From Fimbriimonadales bacterium (lineage in GTDB: Bacteria > Armatimonadota > Fimbriimonadia > Fimbriimonadales > GBS-DC), in assembly GCA_026003075.1 (NCBI GenBank), contig BPGO01000001.1:434001-498000 (forward strand): a stretch of 64,000 nucleotides of DNA, given 5' to 3'. A program made the position numbers and the translations under genes. Positions 33,246 to 41,924 of the stretch are shown here, piece after piece. How positions within the stretch are numbered: position 1 is the stretch's first letter; each line of letters starts with the position of its first letter. The notes beneath the pieces were generated by a model. The model saw only the letters and a program-made list of their open reading frames with translations. It was not told the DNA's origin and did not search any database.

Positions 33246-34298
33246 GTGAGAACGGCGCGGTGTGCGAAACGCCCTACCCTAAAGCAACTGGCGGAAGAAG
33301 CAGGCGTCTCTATCGGCACAGCATCCAATATTCTAAGCAATAAGTTAGAGCTGCATAGCCCTGAAACGGTGGAGCGCGTGTTGGCGGTGGCGCGACGCCT
33401 CGGCTACCGTCCCAACCGAATCGCACGGAGCCTCGCCGCACGACGCACGCATACCATCGGCATCGTGGTCGAACCGCAACACGCCGTGTTCACGCGCAAC
33501 CCCTATGTGACGGCTGTACTGGATGGCGTGGTGGAACAGCTCGCCCCAAACGGGTATCACCTCAAAATCATTACGCTGCGCGACCTGAACCCGCGCACAC
33601 TCTGGAACCAGATCGACGACGGCACGGTGGACGGCATCATCATGGTCGCCCCCCTAATGGGCAGTCCCCTGCTGGACTATTTCCACCATGTGCATGTGCC
33701 CTGCGTCGTGGTGGGCAGCGTCTTGCCCGAATCGTTAGGTTTCTACTGCGTGGACAGCGCGAGCCATGCAATGATGAGTCGCCTCACCGAGTATCTGATT
33801 GAGCTCGGACACCGCCGAATCGGTTTCGTGGTCGGTCCGCAAAATCAGTGGAGCGCACACCAGCGTCTGGAAGCGTACCAACAGGCGATGGCAGCGCATG
33901 GCATCCTTGTGGAGCCTGACTGGATTGCTCAAGGGGGATACGACACGGCTGGGGGCTTTAGGGCGGCGCAGCAGTTATTGCAACTGCGCCCCCGCCTGAC
34001 TGCCATCATCGCCTCCAACGATCACGCCGCGTTGGGGGTGTTGGACGCCTGCGCCCAGCGTGGCGTGCGCGTGCCCCGCGATGTGTCCGTCGTGGGCTTC
34101 GATGATATCGCCTTAGCCGAGTTGGCGAAACCACCGCTGACCACCATGCGCACGCCCATCCACGATATCGGCTTGGAAGCGGCACGGGCGCTGTTGCATC
34201 AAATCGAGACGGGCGAAACCTTGCGCGGCACCTGGTTGTTTGAAGGCGAACTGGTGATACGCGCAAGCGCCGCGCCACCCCCACGAAGCAAGCACTAA
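33246..34298 (+). CDS. LacI-family transcriptional regulator
   Basis: DNA-binding repressor of 350 residues. The helix-turn-helix is at 11-35 (TLKQLAEEAGVSIGTASNILSN) and the hinge helix near 55 (NRIARSLAARRT). The ligand domain has YVTAVLDGVVEQLAPNGY, GHRRIGFVVG, PRLTAIIASNDHAALGVLDA and VSVVGFDDIALAE. The GTG start is chosen because TATAAT lies 6 nt before it and the HTH then begins at the family's usual distance. A target operator is not identified; the preceding dehydrogenase is a plausible target. Confidence 0.92.
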   Translation: MRTARCAKRPTLKQLAEEAGVSIGTASNILSNKLELHSPETVERVLAVARRLGYRPNRIARSLAARRTHTIGIVVEPQHAVFTRNPYVTAVLDGVVEQLAPNGYHLKIITLRDLNPRTLWNQIDDGTVDGIIMVAPLMGSPLLDYFHHVHVPCVVVGSVLPESLGFYCVDSASHAMMSRLTEYLIELGHRRIGFVVGPQNQWSAHQRLEAYQQAMAAHGILVEPDWIAQGGYDTAGGFRAAQQLLQLRPRLTAIIASNDHAALGVLDACAQRGVRVPRDVSVVGFDDIALAELAKPPLTTMRTPIHDIGLEAARALLHQIETGETLRGTWLFEGELVIRASAAPPPRSKH

Positions 34299-34323
34299 GC
34301 GGCGCTTGCAGAGATCGGCTTCC

Positions 34324-35235
34324 TCAAGGCAAGGGCGCTACGCTGCACCGTGCCAGTGCTTCGATAATCGCCGCCTCCTCCGCCGGCATCGCACCCACCC
34401 GATGAAGCGACCACCACTCGGTATGTTCCAGCGCCTCGCCGGGCGGCAGTTCGGTCAGTGGCGAGAGCGTTTCCAGCTCCAGCATCGCAGCGTTCGTGAA
34501 AATTTCGGTATTGCAACCCCCATCGGGATACACCGCACTTCGCGCATGCCGATAGCGCTTGACAAACAGTGTTTCCCCATGCCAATACGCTATCCAGCCG
34601 AGCGTGTTGCTCATACCGATTTTGAGGGGGTGAGACACGGTAGGGCTTTGGCGCACCTGAATCAGCCGCTTACCCCAGCACAGGCGCGGGTCGCTCATAT
34701 CGGTATACGCCCAGAGCGCGATTACGCGCACAGGCAGCAGCGCGTCCGGGTGAGGCTGATACGGCTCTTGTGGGATGAGCGCAACACCGCCCGGCGCCAT
34801 CACGCTAAGTGCCCACGCTGCAAGGCGCACCGTCCACAAATTGCGATTAACGAGGCGATGCACGATTTCCACCGCATGCTCGGCGGGGCGGATTTCCACC
34901 TCTTTTTGGATGCCTGTGCGTGCTTCCACGGGCTGACGCAAGAGCAGCCGCTGCCCATCCCAGTCCCATTCGATAGGGTCGTTATCAGGCGCGTAGGTTC
35001 GAACGGGGTGTTCCGGGGCATGCCAGAGGCGGTGTCCACCGTAGATGCGCCACACATCGCCCCCCGTTTTGCCCCTATCGTCGGGGTTGAGCCAGAACTG
35101 GTTCCCCTCGCCCGCGAAACCGAAGCGCAAGAGGCGTGACCCGACCTGTGTCGTCGCGATGAGTTCCCAGTTCCCGTCGCTTACGCACAGGCACTCTTGC
35201 CAGCCATGGTAAGGCATTACTTCGCAGTGCGGCAT
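34324..35235 (-). CDS. DUF4380 protein (aldose-epimerase-like fold)
   Basis: 303-residue cytoplasmic protein matching the DUF4380 pattern (YHGWQECLCVSDGNWELIATTQVGSRLLRFGF; GGDVWRIYGGHRLWHAPEHP), which is related to galactose-mutarotase folds. No function is established. Met at 35217 is an alternative start. It lies 26 nt after the sugar transferase gene on the same strand and may be the last gene of the polysaccharide transcript, or an unrelated hitch-hiker. Confidence 0.72.
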   Translation of the reverse strand: MPHCEVMPYHGWQECLCVSDGNWELIATTQVGSRLLRFGFAGEGNQFWLNPDDRGKTGGDVWRIYGGHRLWHAPEHPVRTYAPDNDPIEWDWDGQRLLLRQPVEARTGIQKEVEIRPAEHAVEIVHRLVNRNLWTVRLAAWALSVMAPGGVALIPQEPYQPHPDALLPVRVIALWAYTDMSDPRLCWGKRLIQVRQSPTVSHPLKIGMSNTLGWIAYWHGETLFVKRYRHARSAVYPDGGCNTEIFTNAAMLELETLSPLTELPPGEALEHTEWWSLHRVGAMPAEEAAIIEALARCSVAPLP

Positions 35236-35261
35236 ACTTTTCCGATTCGCGGTTCACGGGT

Positions 35262-35888
35262 TTATTCCCGCTCAAACAGGGCGCTGACGGTACGCCCCAG
35301 CAGATAGAGGTCGAACGCGAGGCTGCGTCGCTGCACATACTCCACATCGGATGCCAGCTTGAGGGGTAGCAGGACTTCGCAGTAATATCTCTCCGGGTCA
35401 GGCTGTTGGGCGAGCAGAGCTTCCTCGTGGCGATAGCGAATTTGAGTCAGCCCCGTGATTCCAGGGCGCACACTCAGCACCATCTCACGCAGATCGGGAT
35501 TCCACAGGTTGACATACTTCTCCACTTCAGGGCGCGGTCCCACCAAGCTCATCTCGCCTTTGAGGACATTCCAGAGTTGTGGCAGCTCATCGAGTTTGGT
35601 TTTGCGCAGGATTCTGCCCACTCGCGTAATGCGTGGGTCGTGCCCTGCCGTAATCGCGCCGCCGCGTTTCGGGGCGTCTTGCACCATCGTGCGAAACTTC
35701 AGCACTTTGAACTTGCGCCCGTAGCGCCCCACGCGCTCGTGGGCAAAGAACACACTCCCTGGTGAGTCCAGCTTCACCAGCAACGCAATCAGCATCCATA
35801 AGGGCAGGAGGAGTATCAGACCGCCCCCTGCCACGACGCAATCCAGACCGCGCTTGAGCCATTCGTACATGGAATGGGTCTCGCGCAT
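35262..35888 (-). CDS. Initiating sugar-phosphate transferase (WcaJ/PglC type)
   Basis: Transfers a sugar 1-phosphate from a UDP-sugar to undecaprenyl phosphate, the first membrane step of polysaccharide assembly. At 208 residues it is the short PglC-like form: one N-terminal membrane helix ([21 protein letters not shown]) then the catalytic core [48 protein letters not shown] and [10 protein letters not shown]. The start at 35888 lies 1 nt after the aminotransferase stop; Met at 35870 is possible. Together with the DegT aminotransferase and GNAT upstream it suggests an amino-deoxy sugar as first residue. Confidence 0.92.
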   Translation of the reverse strand: MRETHSMYEWLKRGLDCVVAGGGLILLLPLWMLIALLVKLDSPGSVFFAHERVGRYGRKFKVLKFRTMVQDAPKRGGAITAGHDPRITRVGRILRKTKLDELPQLWNVLKGEMSLVGPRPEVEKYVNLWNPDLREMVLSVRPGITGLTQIRYRHEEALLAQQPDPERYYCEVLLPLKLASDVEYVQRRSLAFDLYLLGRTVSALFERE

Positions 35889-35889
35889 G

Positions 35890-37062
35890 CTATCTTTTGA
35901 AGCGTGTCCCCACATCGTGAACCGCCTCAATCACATAGGCAACATCATCGTCGGTCATGCTGGGATACAGGGGTAGCGAAATCGTGCGTTCGTAATAGTA
36001 CTCCGTATTCGGGAAGTCGCCTTTGCGCCAGCCGTACACGCGATAGTGTGGATGATAATGAATCGGGATATAATGCACGCTGACACCGATATTGCGGGCT
36101 TTCAGCTCTTCGATAAACTGGTCTCGCCCTATGCGCAAGGCATCGAGGTTGAGCAAAATGGTATAGAGGTGCCACACATGGGTGCGATCGTTAGGCAATT
36201 CGGGAGGAAAGGGGGTCAGGAAGTCCATTGCTCGGAATGCTTGGTGGTACCGTGCCGCGATTTGCTGGCGTCGGGCATTCATCGCATCCAGTTTGCGCAG
36301 TTGGCAGATCCCAATTGCCGCCAACACATCGGGCATGTTGTACTTGAAGCCGAGCGCTTGCACCTCATAGTACCAACTTCCTGCAGCGGTGTAGCGTTTC
36401 CAAGCGTCGCGACTGATTCCGTGCAAGCTCAGGATGCGGCACTGGTCGGCGAGTTCGGCGTCGTGGGTCGTGATCATTCCCCCTTCGCCTGTGGTCATGT
36501 TCTTGTTGGCGTAGAAGGAGAAGGCGGTGGCATGCCCGATTGCTCCGATTTTGCGCCCGTTGTATTCCGCGCCAGAGGCGTGCGCGGCGTCTTCCAGCAC
36601 TTTCAGGTTGCGGCGTGTAGCGATGTCCATAATGGCGTCCATTTCGCAGGGCAAGCCGCCGTAGTGGACGGGCATAATCGCTCGCGTGCGCGCGCTAATG
36701 GCGTTTTCTATGCGATTCGGGTCAATATTCGCGGTTTGGGGGGCGATATCGACCAGCACAGGTGTTGCGCCGACATACTCAATGGCTTCGATGGTGGCGC
36801 AGAAGGTGAGCGGGGTGGTAATCACCTCGTCGCCGGCGCCGATGCCCCAGGCTGCCAGCACGAGGTGCATCGCCGCGGTGCAGGAGTTGACCGCGACGGC
36901 ATAAGGTGCACCCGTGTAGGCAGCGAACTCCTGTTCGAACTGCCGCACTTTGGGTCCCGTGGTCAACCAGCCGCTGCGCAGCACCTCCAGCAGCGCCTGT
37001 TCTTCCTGCTCGTCGATAGAGGGCAGGGCGTAGGGTAAAAATTCTGTCCGAGAGCGCATCAC
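35890..37062 (-). CDS. DegT/DnrJ/EryC1 sugar aminotransferase
   Basis: PLP-dependent transaminase converting a keto-nucleotide sugar to a 4-amino (or 3-amino) sugar; 390 residues. The PLP lysine is in SFYANKNMTTGEGGM. Also present are NSCTAAMHLVLAA, TTPLTFCATIEAIEYVGATPV and EDAAHASGAEYNGRKIG. It resembles ArnB/PglE-type enzymes, though the sugar is not determinable. The neighbouring GNAT and PglC-like transferase fit a bacillosamine-like route; the required 4,6-dehydratase is not in this window. Confidence 0.92.
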   Translation of the reverse strand: MMRSRTEFLPYALPSIDEQEEQALLEVLRSGWLTTGPKVRQFEQEFAAYTGAPYAVAVNSCTAAMHLVLAAWGIGAGDEVITTPLTFCATIEAIEYVGATPVLVDIAPQTANIDPNRIENAISARTRAIMPVHYGGLPCEMDAIMDIATRRNLKVLEDAAHASGAEYNGRKIGAIGHATAFSFYANKNMTTGEGGMITTHDAELADQCRILSLHGISRDAWKRYTAAGSWYYEVQALGFKYNMPDVLAAIGICQLRKLDAMNARRQQIAARYHQAFRAMDFLTPFPPELPNDRTHVWHLYTILLNLDALRIGRDQFIEELKARNIGVSVHYIPIHYHPHYRVYGWRKGDFPNTEYYYERTISLPLYPSMTDDDVAYVIEAVHDVGTRFKR

Positions 37063-37063
37063 T

Positions 37064-37705
37064 TTACCTCTGTCCCTCTAATTCTACCTGTGGAACTGTC
37101 CAGCGGTACTCATTCATTAAGCGGCTTGGGGTATGCCAGAACTGTCGCGTGCAGACGAAACCCAGATTCTGATAAAAAGCATTAACGGTATCGTTATTGT
37201 GAGCGTCTGTGGTCAGCACAACCTCGTGGACACCTTGCTGAACTGCAGTGTCAAGGAATGCGAATACGAGCTGTTTGCCGATACCCCGACCTTGTGCAGG
37301 GGGATCCACGCCGAGCGAGGCTAATTCTGCCAGGTGAGGCATGTCGGCATCGTGGGCGATGGCATGCGCGCGGCGCAGGCTGGTGAGGGCGCGTTTCCAA
37401 AGGTGAGGACGCCATACTAAGTGGCTTGCCGCTGCGAGCGCAAGGGCTTTTTTGCGTTGGCGGAGCTGCTCATAGAACCGAGGAGGGTTAACAAACCCCG
37501 CGACGAAACCGACTACCCTACTATCGGATTCTGCCACCCAAAAAATCGGTTGGCGGTACTCCAGCACGCATAGGTAGTAGCCCCGTAAGAAACGCGCCCC
37601 CAGCTGTGTCATCAGGAAGCCCTTGAACGCATGCTGATGCACTGTTACAACAGCGTCCAAATCGTTCTCAGTGGCAGGGCGCAGAACCAGATCGGTCGGT
37701 TTCAT
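37064..37705 (-). CDS. GNAT-family N-acetyltransferase
   Basis: Acetyl-CoA dependent transferase of 213 residues. Core motif A is LGVDPPAQGRGIGKQLV, and motif B ends NAFYQNLGFVC. The start at 37705 (MKPTDLVLRPAT) is the Met at the natural GNAT beginning and overlaps the 3' end of the preceding glycosyltransferase gene by 38 nt. Its place between a glycosyltransferase and a sugar aminotransferase suggests it acetylates the amino sugar, like PglD in role but not in fold; this is inferred. Confidence 0.85.
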   Translation of the reverse strand: MKPTDLVLRPATENDLDAVVTVHQHAFKGFLMTQLGARFLRGYYLCVLEYRQPIFWVAESDSRVVGFVAGFVNPPRFYEQLRQRKKALALAAASHLVWRPHLWKRALTSLRRAHAIAHDADMPHLAELASLGVDPPAQGRGIGKQLVFAFLDTAVQQGVHEVVLTTDAHNNDTVNAFYQNLGFVCTRQFWHTPSRLMNEYRWTVPQVELEGQR

Positions 37706-38834
37706 AGAGTAATTCACAGTAAAGCTGGCGATACTTCTCCAGCATTTTTTCTTCAGTGTAGTATTTTTGGAATCGCCGGCGGGCAGCTTCTGCGTAGGGA
37801 TGTGCGTGTTCTGGGTGTAGCAGCCATTCGCGCATGGCGTCAGCGAGGGATATAGGGTCTTTGGGGGGTACGAGCTTGGCTGCGCTTCCGTTGTCCGTCG
37901 CTTCCAGGTTGCTGCCGATGGTCGTCGTGATAATCGGTTTCCCCGCCGCCATCGCCTCCAGCAGCGCAATCGATAAACCCTCCCACAAAGTGGGCAACAC
38001 CACGATATCGGCAATCGCTAATAAATCCCCGACCGCTTTCCAGAAACCGAGAAATCGCACTTGTTTCCCCACGCCCGCCGCACATGCCTGACGCTCCAAA
38101 TGTTGGCGTAGGGGACCGTCGCCCGCAATCAAGACCACAAATGGCGGCAGGTCAGCGGATTGCAGTAACCGGGCGGCTTGAATCAGATATTCCAGCCCTT
38201 TCTGGGTTGCCAGCCTGCCGGTGCTGAGAATCACGCGCGTATCAGGGGCAATATGGAGTTGTTGGCGCAGGGAGTCAGGCGCACTCTGAGGTGCAGCGCG
38301 TTGCGGCTCAATGCCGTTGGGGATCGCACGCAGTTGCTGGGGCGTTCCGATACCCAATTGCAACGCCCAGCGCATATGGTACTCGCTCACGGTCACAATC
38401 CGATGGCACCAGCGTGCTGCAAGACGCTCCAGACCAGCATAGAACCGTATCGCCCATGGACGGCTCTGCTCATGGAACGCAAAGCCATGCACGGTATGCA
38501 CAACCGCAGGAATTCGGGCATGCCATGCGGCAGCGCGACCGATAACCCCCCCCTTAGAGGTGTGCGTATGAACCAAATCGTAGCCCTCTCGGGCAAGGTA
38601 GGCGCGTAGGCGTCGGTAGCCCTGCCAGTCGCGTAAAAGGTTAATCTCGCGCCAGATGCACTGCAAGGGTATAGAGGGAATCTGATGCTCATTCAGTACC
38701 TGTTGAAATACAGTATCAGTGGTCAGCACAGCGGGTTGCCAACCTTGTTGCTTCGCCATTTGCGCCAGACGCAGAATAATATACGAGCCGCCCCCGTATT
38801 TCGAGTCGCCCACAATGTGTAGAATGCGCTTCAT
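37668..38834 (-). CDS. Glycosyltransferase, GT4 family
   Basis: Retaining GT-B glycosyltransferase, 388 residues. The N-domain opens RILHIVGDSKYGGGSYIILRLAQ with DLVHTHTSKGGVIGR. The C-domain has VILSTGRLATQKGLEYLIQAA, VVLIAGDGPLRQHLE and the donor-site VVLPTLWEGLSIALLEAMAAGKPIITT. The start at 38834 overlaps the stop of the upstream truncated glycosyltransferase (ATGA). Complete and apparently functional. Confidence 0.93.
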   Translation of the reverse strand: MKRILHIVGDSKYGGGSYIILRLAQMAKQQGWQPAVLTTDTVFQQVLNEHQIPSIPLQCIWREINLLRDWQGYRRLRAYLAREGYDLVHTHTSKGGVIGRAAAWHARIPAVVHTVHGFAFHEQSRPWAIRFYAGLERLAARWCHRIVTVSEYHMRWALQLGIGTPQQLRAIPNGIEPQRAAPQSAPDSLRQQLHIAPDTRVILSTGRLATQKGLEYLIQAARLLQSADLPPFVVLIAGDGPLRQHLERQACAAGVGKQVRFLGFWKAVGDLLAIADIVVLPTLWEGLSIALLEAMAAGKPIITTTIGSNLEATDNGSAAKLVPPKDPISLADAMREWLLHPEHAHPYAEAARRRFQKYYTEEKMLEKYRQLYCELLYETDRSGSAPCH

Positions 38835-39385
38835 TGACAGCAGCCCTCCCTGTAGGCATACTGATACATCGTCCAGTAGTCCCTCGCCATAATCTGTGGG
38901 TTCCATTCGGGGGGCATCATGACCACCTGACCATATGCCTGTAGGATTCCCTGCGTCAACGCGTGGGGGTCATTGGGGGGCACCAGGACGCCATTCATTT
39001 GACGCACCTGATCGGCTAATCCACCTGTTGCGGTCGCGACCACGGGCACGCCGAACGCCGCGGCAAGCGTACCGTAAATGACAGGCTTGATATTATAAGG
39101 AACCACTACATCGGGATGTAGGCGACGCAATATCCGCCGCAGGACACTTAAGGTTCTGAGATCTAAGAAAGGATTCATCCCGGTACGGTTCAATGGATAA
39201 TCTATAGGCGTAGCGCCCAGTGTAGCAACCGCCTGCCGAATTTCTGGCGTGTAATCGGGTGCAAGCACGAAAACCTCCGCGCCGTGAGCGATCAAATCGC
39301 GTATCAACGCGCCGCGAAAACTCACAATGCTCGGCGCGTAGGGCGAAATGAGCGCCACCCGCTTAATTACGTGTGTTTTTTTCAT
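38831..39385 (-). pseudogene. Glycosyltransferase GT4 with large internal in-frame deletion
   Basis: 184 residues against a family norm of about 370-380. The N-terminal half (ALISPYAPSIVSFRGALIRDL, RILRRLHPDVVVPYNIKPVIYGTLAAAFGVP) passes directly into the last quarter of a GT4 C-domain (VVATATGGLADQVRQMNG, VLVPPNDPHALTQGI). The donor-nucleotide part of the C-domain and the end of the N-domain are absent. The joint falls on AAAFGVP, a phrase that would occur in both halves, so recombination between short repeats is likely. The frame is kept, and flanking ATGA couplings remain intact. Probably inactive. Confidence 0.75.
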
Positions 39386-40788
39386 TCTCGAACCACTTCT
39401 TTTTCTAAAAGACGCAGCCGGTGATGTTTTGTTGTATCCCTCCAGTTCCACCCAAAGCGCGTATTGAAATTCTGCCCAAAGCACTCTATGAAAACTATGA
39501 CTTGCGATAGCCCTACAATCGCTCCCGCAACGATTATCCAACCAACGAAGAAAGCAATCCCAGTACTGCTCGTCATTGAGAGATAAAGCGTCATTGTCGT
39601 ATACAAAGACAAGCCTATCAAGGTTTTGAGGAGCGGCAATATGATACGCGTGACACCCACCAACACAACTCCAAACAAGAATGAAATCAGCACCGTGCCT
39701 ATGTAGCCGAAATTGAGGTATGCCTCTGTATAGAAGTCTGGCGGTGCGGTGAAGCCTCGTGTATCACCTATCACAATCATATAGAAGGTCACAGGAAAGC
39801 TAGGGTACGGACCTGGAAGATAACTTATTAGATTCTGAAGGTAGGAGTCACCGTAGAGTAATGAATACCGATTGGGGAACAGGTCAAAACTTAGTACCGG
39901 AGCGATAGCATTCCCATAGAGAACCCGTCCTACAAGGCTACCTCCACCGAAGTATAAAACCTCAAGAAGAGAGGTCAGCTGCTCGTTTGTTCGCCCTAAA
40001 AGCGCCGTCAATACTGTACCTACAAGCATCCCAGCCATAGCAACGGTAAAGACTATCCGCTTGAACTGACGACGCGGCAGCACGACCGAAAAATAGATTA
40101 AACACGCAGCCAATAAATGTAGCAACGGCCATCGCTGTCCTGTGGCAACCAACCAGAAGACAGCAGCCAACAAGATTAGCAAGGCTAAACGGCGACGGTA
40201 TCCGATACGATACCAGTGCACAAACCAGATACATACAATGATCATCCCAACATAGCGAAGCGCCTCCAACATTCCCTGCAAAGGAATATACTGTGCATCT
40301 GGGTTTACATAAATATCGCGCATGATACGAGGTGTGTTTACTAATCCGGGTTTGAAACCTTCTGCAAGTAAAATACGAATTCCCTCGAGCAAAGGAATAT
40401 AGCCTAACAGAATAAAATAAGTTGAAACTAAAACCATTGTGGTCAGCGCAGTTATTAAGTAAGTGCGTGGGGAGTAACACCACTGGATTGTTCCAAGTGG
40501 ACGTTTCCAGTGCTGGTAAGACGGCTGGATAAACTGCGACTCAGCGAGGAACCCGCCAGCTGTCGCCGCAGCCAGCCCCAGTAAGGCATTCAGCAATGCA
40601 TTCTGTACGAATTCAACTTTATCGTAAAAAAAATAAAAGTAGATGAAGCCTGGCATCACAAAGACGATAGAGGCAAGGAGGAATCCAGAAAACGGCGTAA
40701 TGACCCCTATCTGCTTCCAGTGAAGCCCCGCAACGACCATGGCCCAGACCACCACAAAAACTGCACTCCAGACAATCAAATCTATCAT
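39382..40788 (-). CDS. wzy: O-antigen/polysaccharide polymerase-like membrane protein (Wzy)
   Basis: 468 residues with ten or more hydrophobic segments and a large extracytoplasmic loop in the second half (FGGGSLVGRVLYGNAIAPV ... PPDFYTEAYLNFGYIG), the layout of Wzy-type oligosaccharide-unit polymerases. The sequence itself is weakly conserved in this class, so the call rests on topology, the DFYTEAYLNFG-like phrase and context next to glycosyltransferases and a flippase. AT-richer than the flanking housekeeping genes. ATGA overlaps on both sides. Confidence 0.78.
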   Translation of the reverse strand: MIDLIVWSAVFVVVWAMVVAGLHWKQIGVITPFSGFLLASIVFVMPGFIYFYFFYDKVEFVQNALLNALLGLAAATAGGFLAESQFIQPSYQHWKRPLGTIQWCYSPRTYLITALTTMVLVSTYFILLGYIPLLEGIRILLAEGFKPGLVNTPRIMRDIYVNPDAQYIPLQGMLEALRYVGMIIVCIWFVHWYRIGYRRRLALLILLAAVFWLVATGQRWPLLHLLAACLIYFSVVLPRRQFKRIVFTVAMAGMLVGTVLTALLGRTNEQLTSLLEVLYFGGGSLVGRVLYGNAIAPVLSFDLFPNRYSLLYGDSYLQNLISYLPGPYPSFPVTFYMIVIGDTRGFTAPPDFYTEAYLNFGYIGTVLISFLFGVVLVGVTRIILPLLKTLIGLSLYTTMTLYLSMTSSTGIAFFVGWIIVAGAIVGLSQVIVFIECFGQNFNTRFGWNWRDTTKHHRLRLLEKEVVRE

Positions 40789-41903
40789 TTTGCCAACACC
40801 TGTAGTAGGATTTGATGGGTCGCCTCAGCACGTGAATCCCATGAATGCTCGCGTACAATCAACTCACGTCCGCGTTTGCCCATCTCAGCACGCACTTCTG
40901 GATGTTCATAAAGGTAACGCACAGCGTTGGCAAGGGCAACAGGATTATTCGGAGGAACAACCAATCCACAATTACCACGACGCACCAAGTCTGACATTCC
41001 AGGTAAATCGGATACGATCACAGGCACGCCACAAGCAAGTGTTTCGAAAACCTTTAGCGGCATTACTCCTGTTTGATTGCGCTCAATACAATGCATAGGG
41101 GCTAATCCACAGAGGCTGTGCCGTACTACCACTGGCATTTGCTGGTAAGGAACATGGTCGATGTAAACTATTCTATTGGTTTGACGTGTGGCTTTTTCTA
41201 CTTTATCGCGCAGTTTGCCCTTCCCCACGATCAGTAGGTGTAGCTGTGGCGGCCAATTCGATCGGTGCAAAGTGTCGATGAGAGTCTCAATCCCTTGCCA
41301 AGGTGCTAATGCTCCAAAAAAGATTGCATACGGGGTCGGAATGGTTCCCGGCAATCTACCAGGGGCATCTGGGTGGAATAAATCAGTATTGGCTCCATTC
41401 GAAATCAAAATCACAGGTTGTCCGCCACGCTCTTGAAGCGCCCAGTTTACCAAAGGTTCTGTAACAGTGATCACGACATCAGCCTCCCGTATCCCGTATC
41501 GCATTATGGAATTGCCGATCCAGCGCATAGGGCGCATCATAGGAAATGCCATATATAAGTCTTCGTATGAACCATTCACCTCTACAACCAATGGAATCTT
41601 CAGCTTTTTTGATGCCCGAATTGAGAGAGCATCGAAAGGATGATGACGTACATAGAGCGCATCGTATCGGGTGCATCGCAGCGCACATATAAGTCTGAGC
41701 TGAACCCTGAGAAATGCAACTAACTTCCATACACTAGGAGGATCAGCTATGGAGCGCGCATACGAGGGTTCGAACAAGTCCACTTGCCAACCACGTTTTC
41801 TCAAGCCGGCGATGATTTCATGCACATGTGCAAAAGACGCCTGCCCTTGGCGCGTTGCTTGCAAGCACAAATACGCTAACCGCCTCTCCGTAACGCACCT
41901 CAT
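40785..41903 (-). CDS. Glycosyltransferase, GT4 family
   Basis: GT-B glycosyltransferase, 372 residues from ATG 41903 (GTG 41906 is one codon earlier). N-domain: RLAYLCLQATRQGQASFAHVHEI. C-domain: YAIFFGALAPWQGIETLIDTL, LLIVGKGKLRDKVE, and the donor site GVMPLKVFETLACGVPVIVS with the acidic residue of the E-x7-E region. It is complete. A TATAAT at 41919-41924 overlaps the stop of the upstream gene and may give this gene and the polymerase an internal promoter. Confidence 0.9.
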   Translation of the reverse strand: MRCVTERRLAYLCLQATRQGQASFAHVHEIIAGLRKRGWQVDLFEPSYARSIADPPSVWKLVAFLRVQLRLICALRCTRYDALYVRHHPFDALSIRASKKLKIPLVVEVNGSYEDLYMAFPMMRPMRWIGNSIMRYGIREADVVITVTEPLVNWALQERGGQPVILISNGANTDLFHPDAPGRLPGTIPTPYAIFFGALAPWQGIETLIDTLHRSNWPPQLHLLIVGKGKLRDKVEKATRQTNRIVYIDHVPYQQMPVVVRHSLCGLAPMHCIERNQTGVMPLKVFETLACGVPVIVSDLPGMSDLVRRGNCGLVVPPNNPVALANAVRYLYEHPEVRAEMGKRGRELIVREHSWDSRAEATHQILLQVLAK

Positions 41904-41918
41904 CACTTGCCCACAGCA

Positions 41919-41924
41919 ATTATA
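41919..41924 (-). promoter_or_regulatory. Possible internal promoter hexamer in the polysaccharide operon
   Basis: Perfect TATAAT on the minus strand overlapping the TAA stop at 41920-41922, 15 nt before ATG 41903. It could be chance in AT-rich DNA. Confidence 0.3.

Noticed and set aside
36046-37038. 330-codon frame opposite the DegT aminotransferase
   Set aside because: Antisense of a gene with clear PLP motifs; no ribosome site, no domain.
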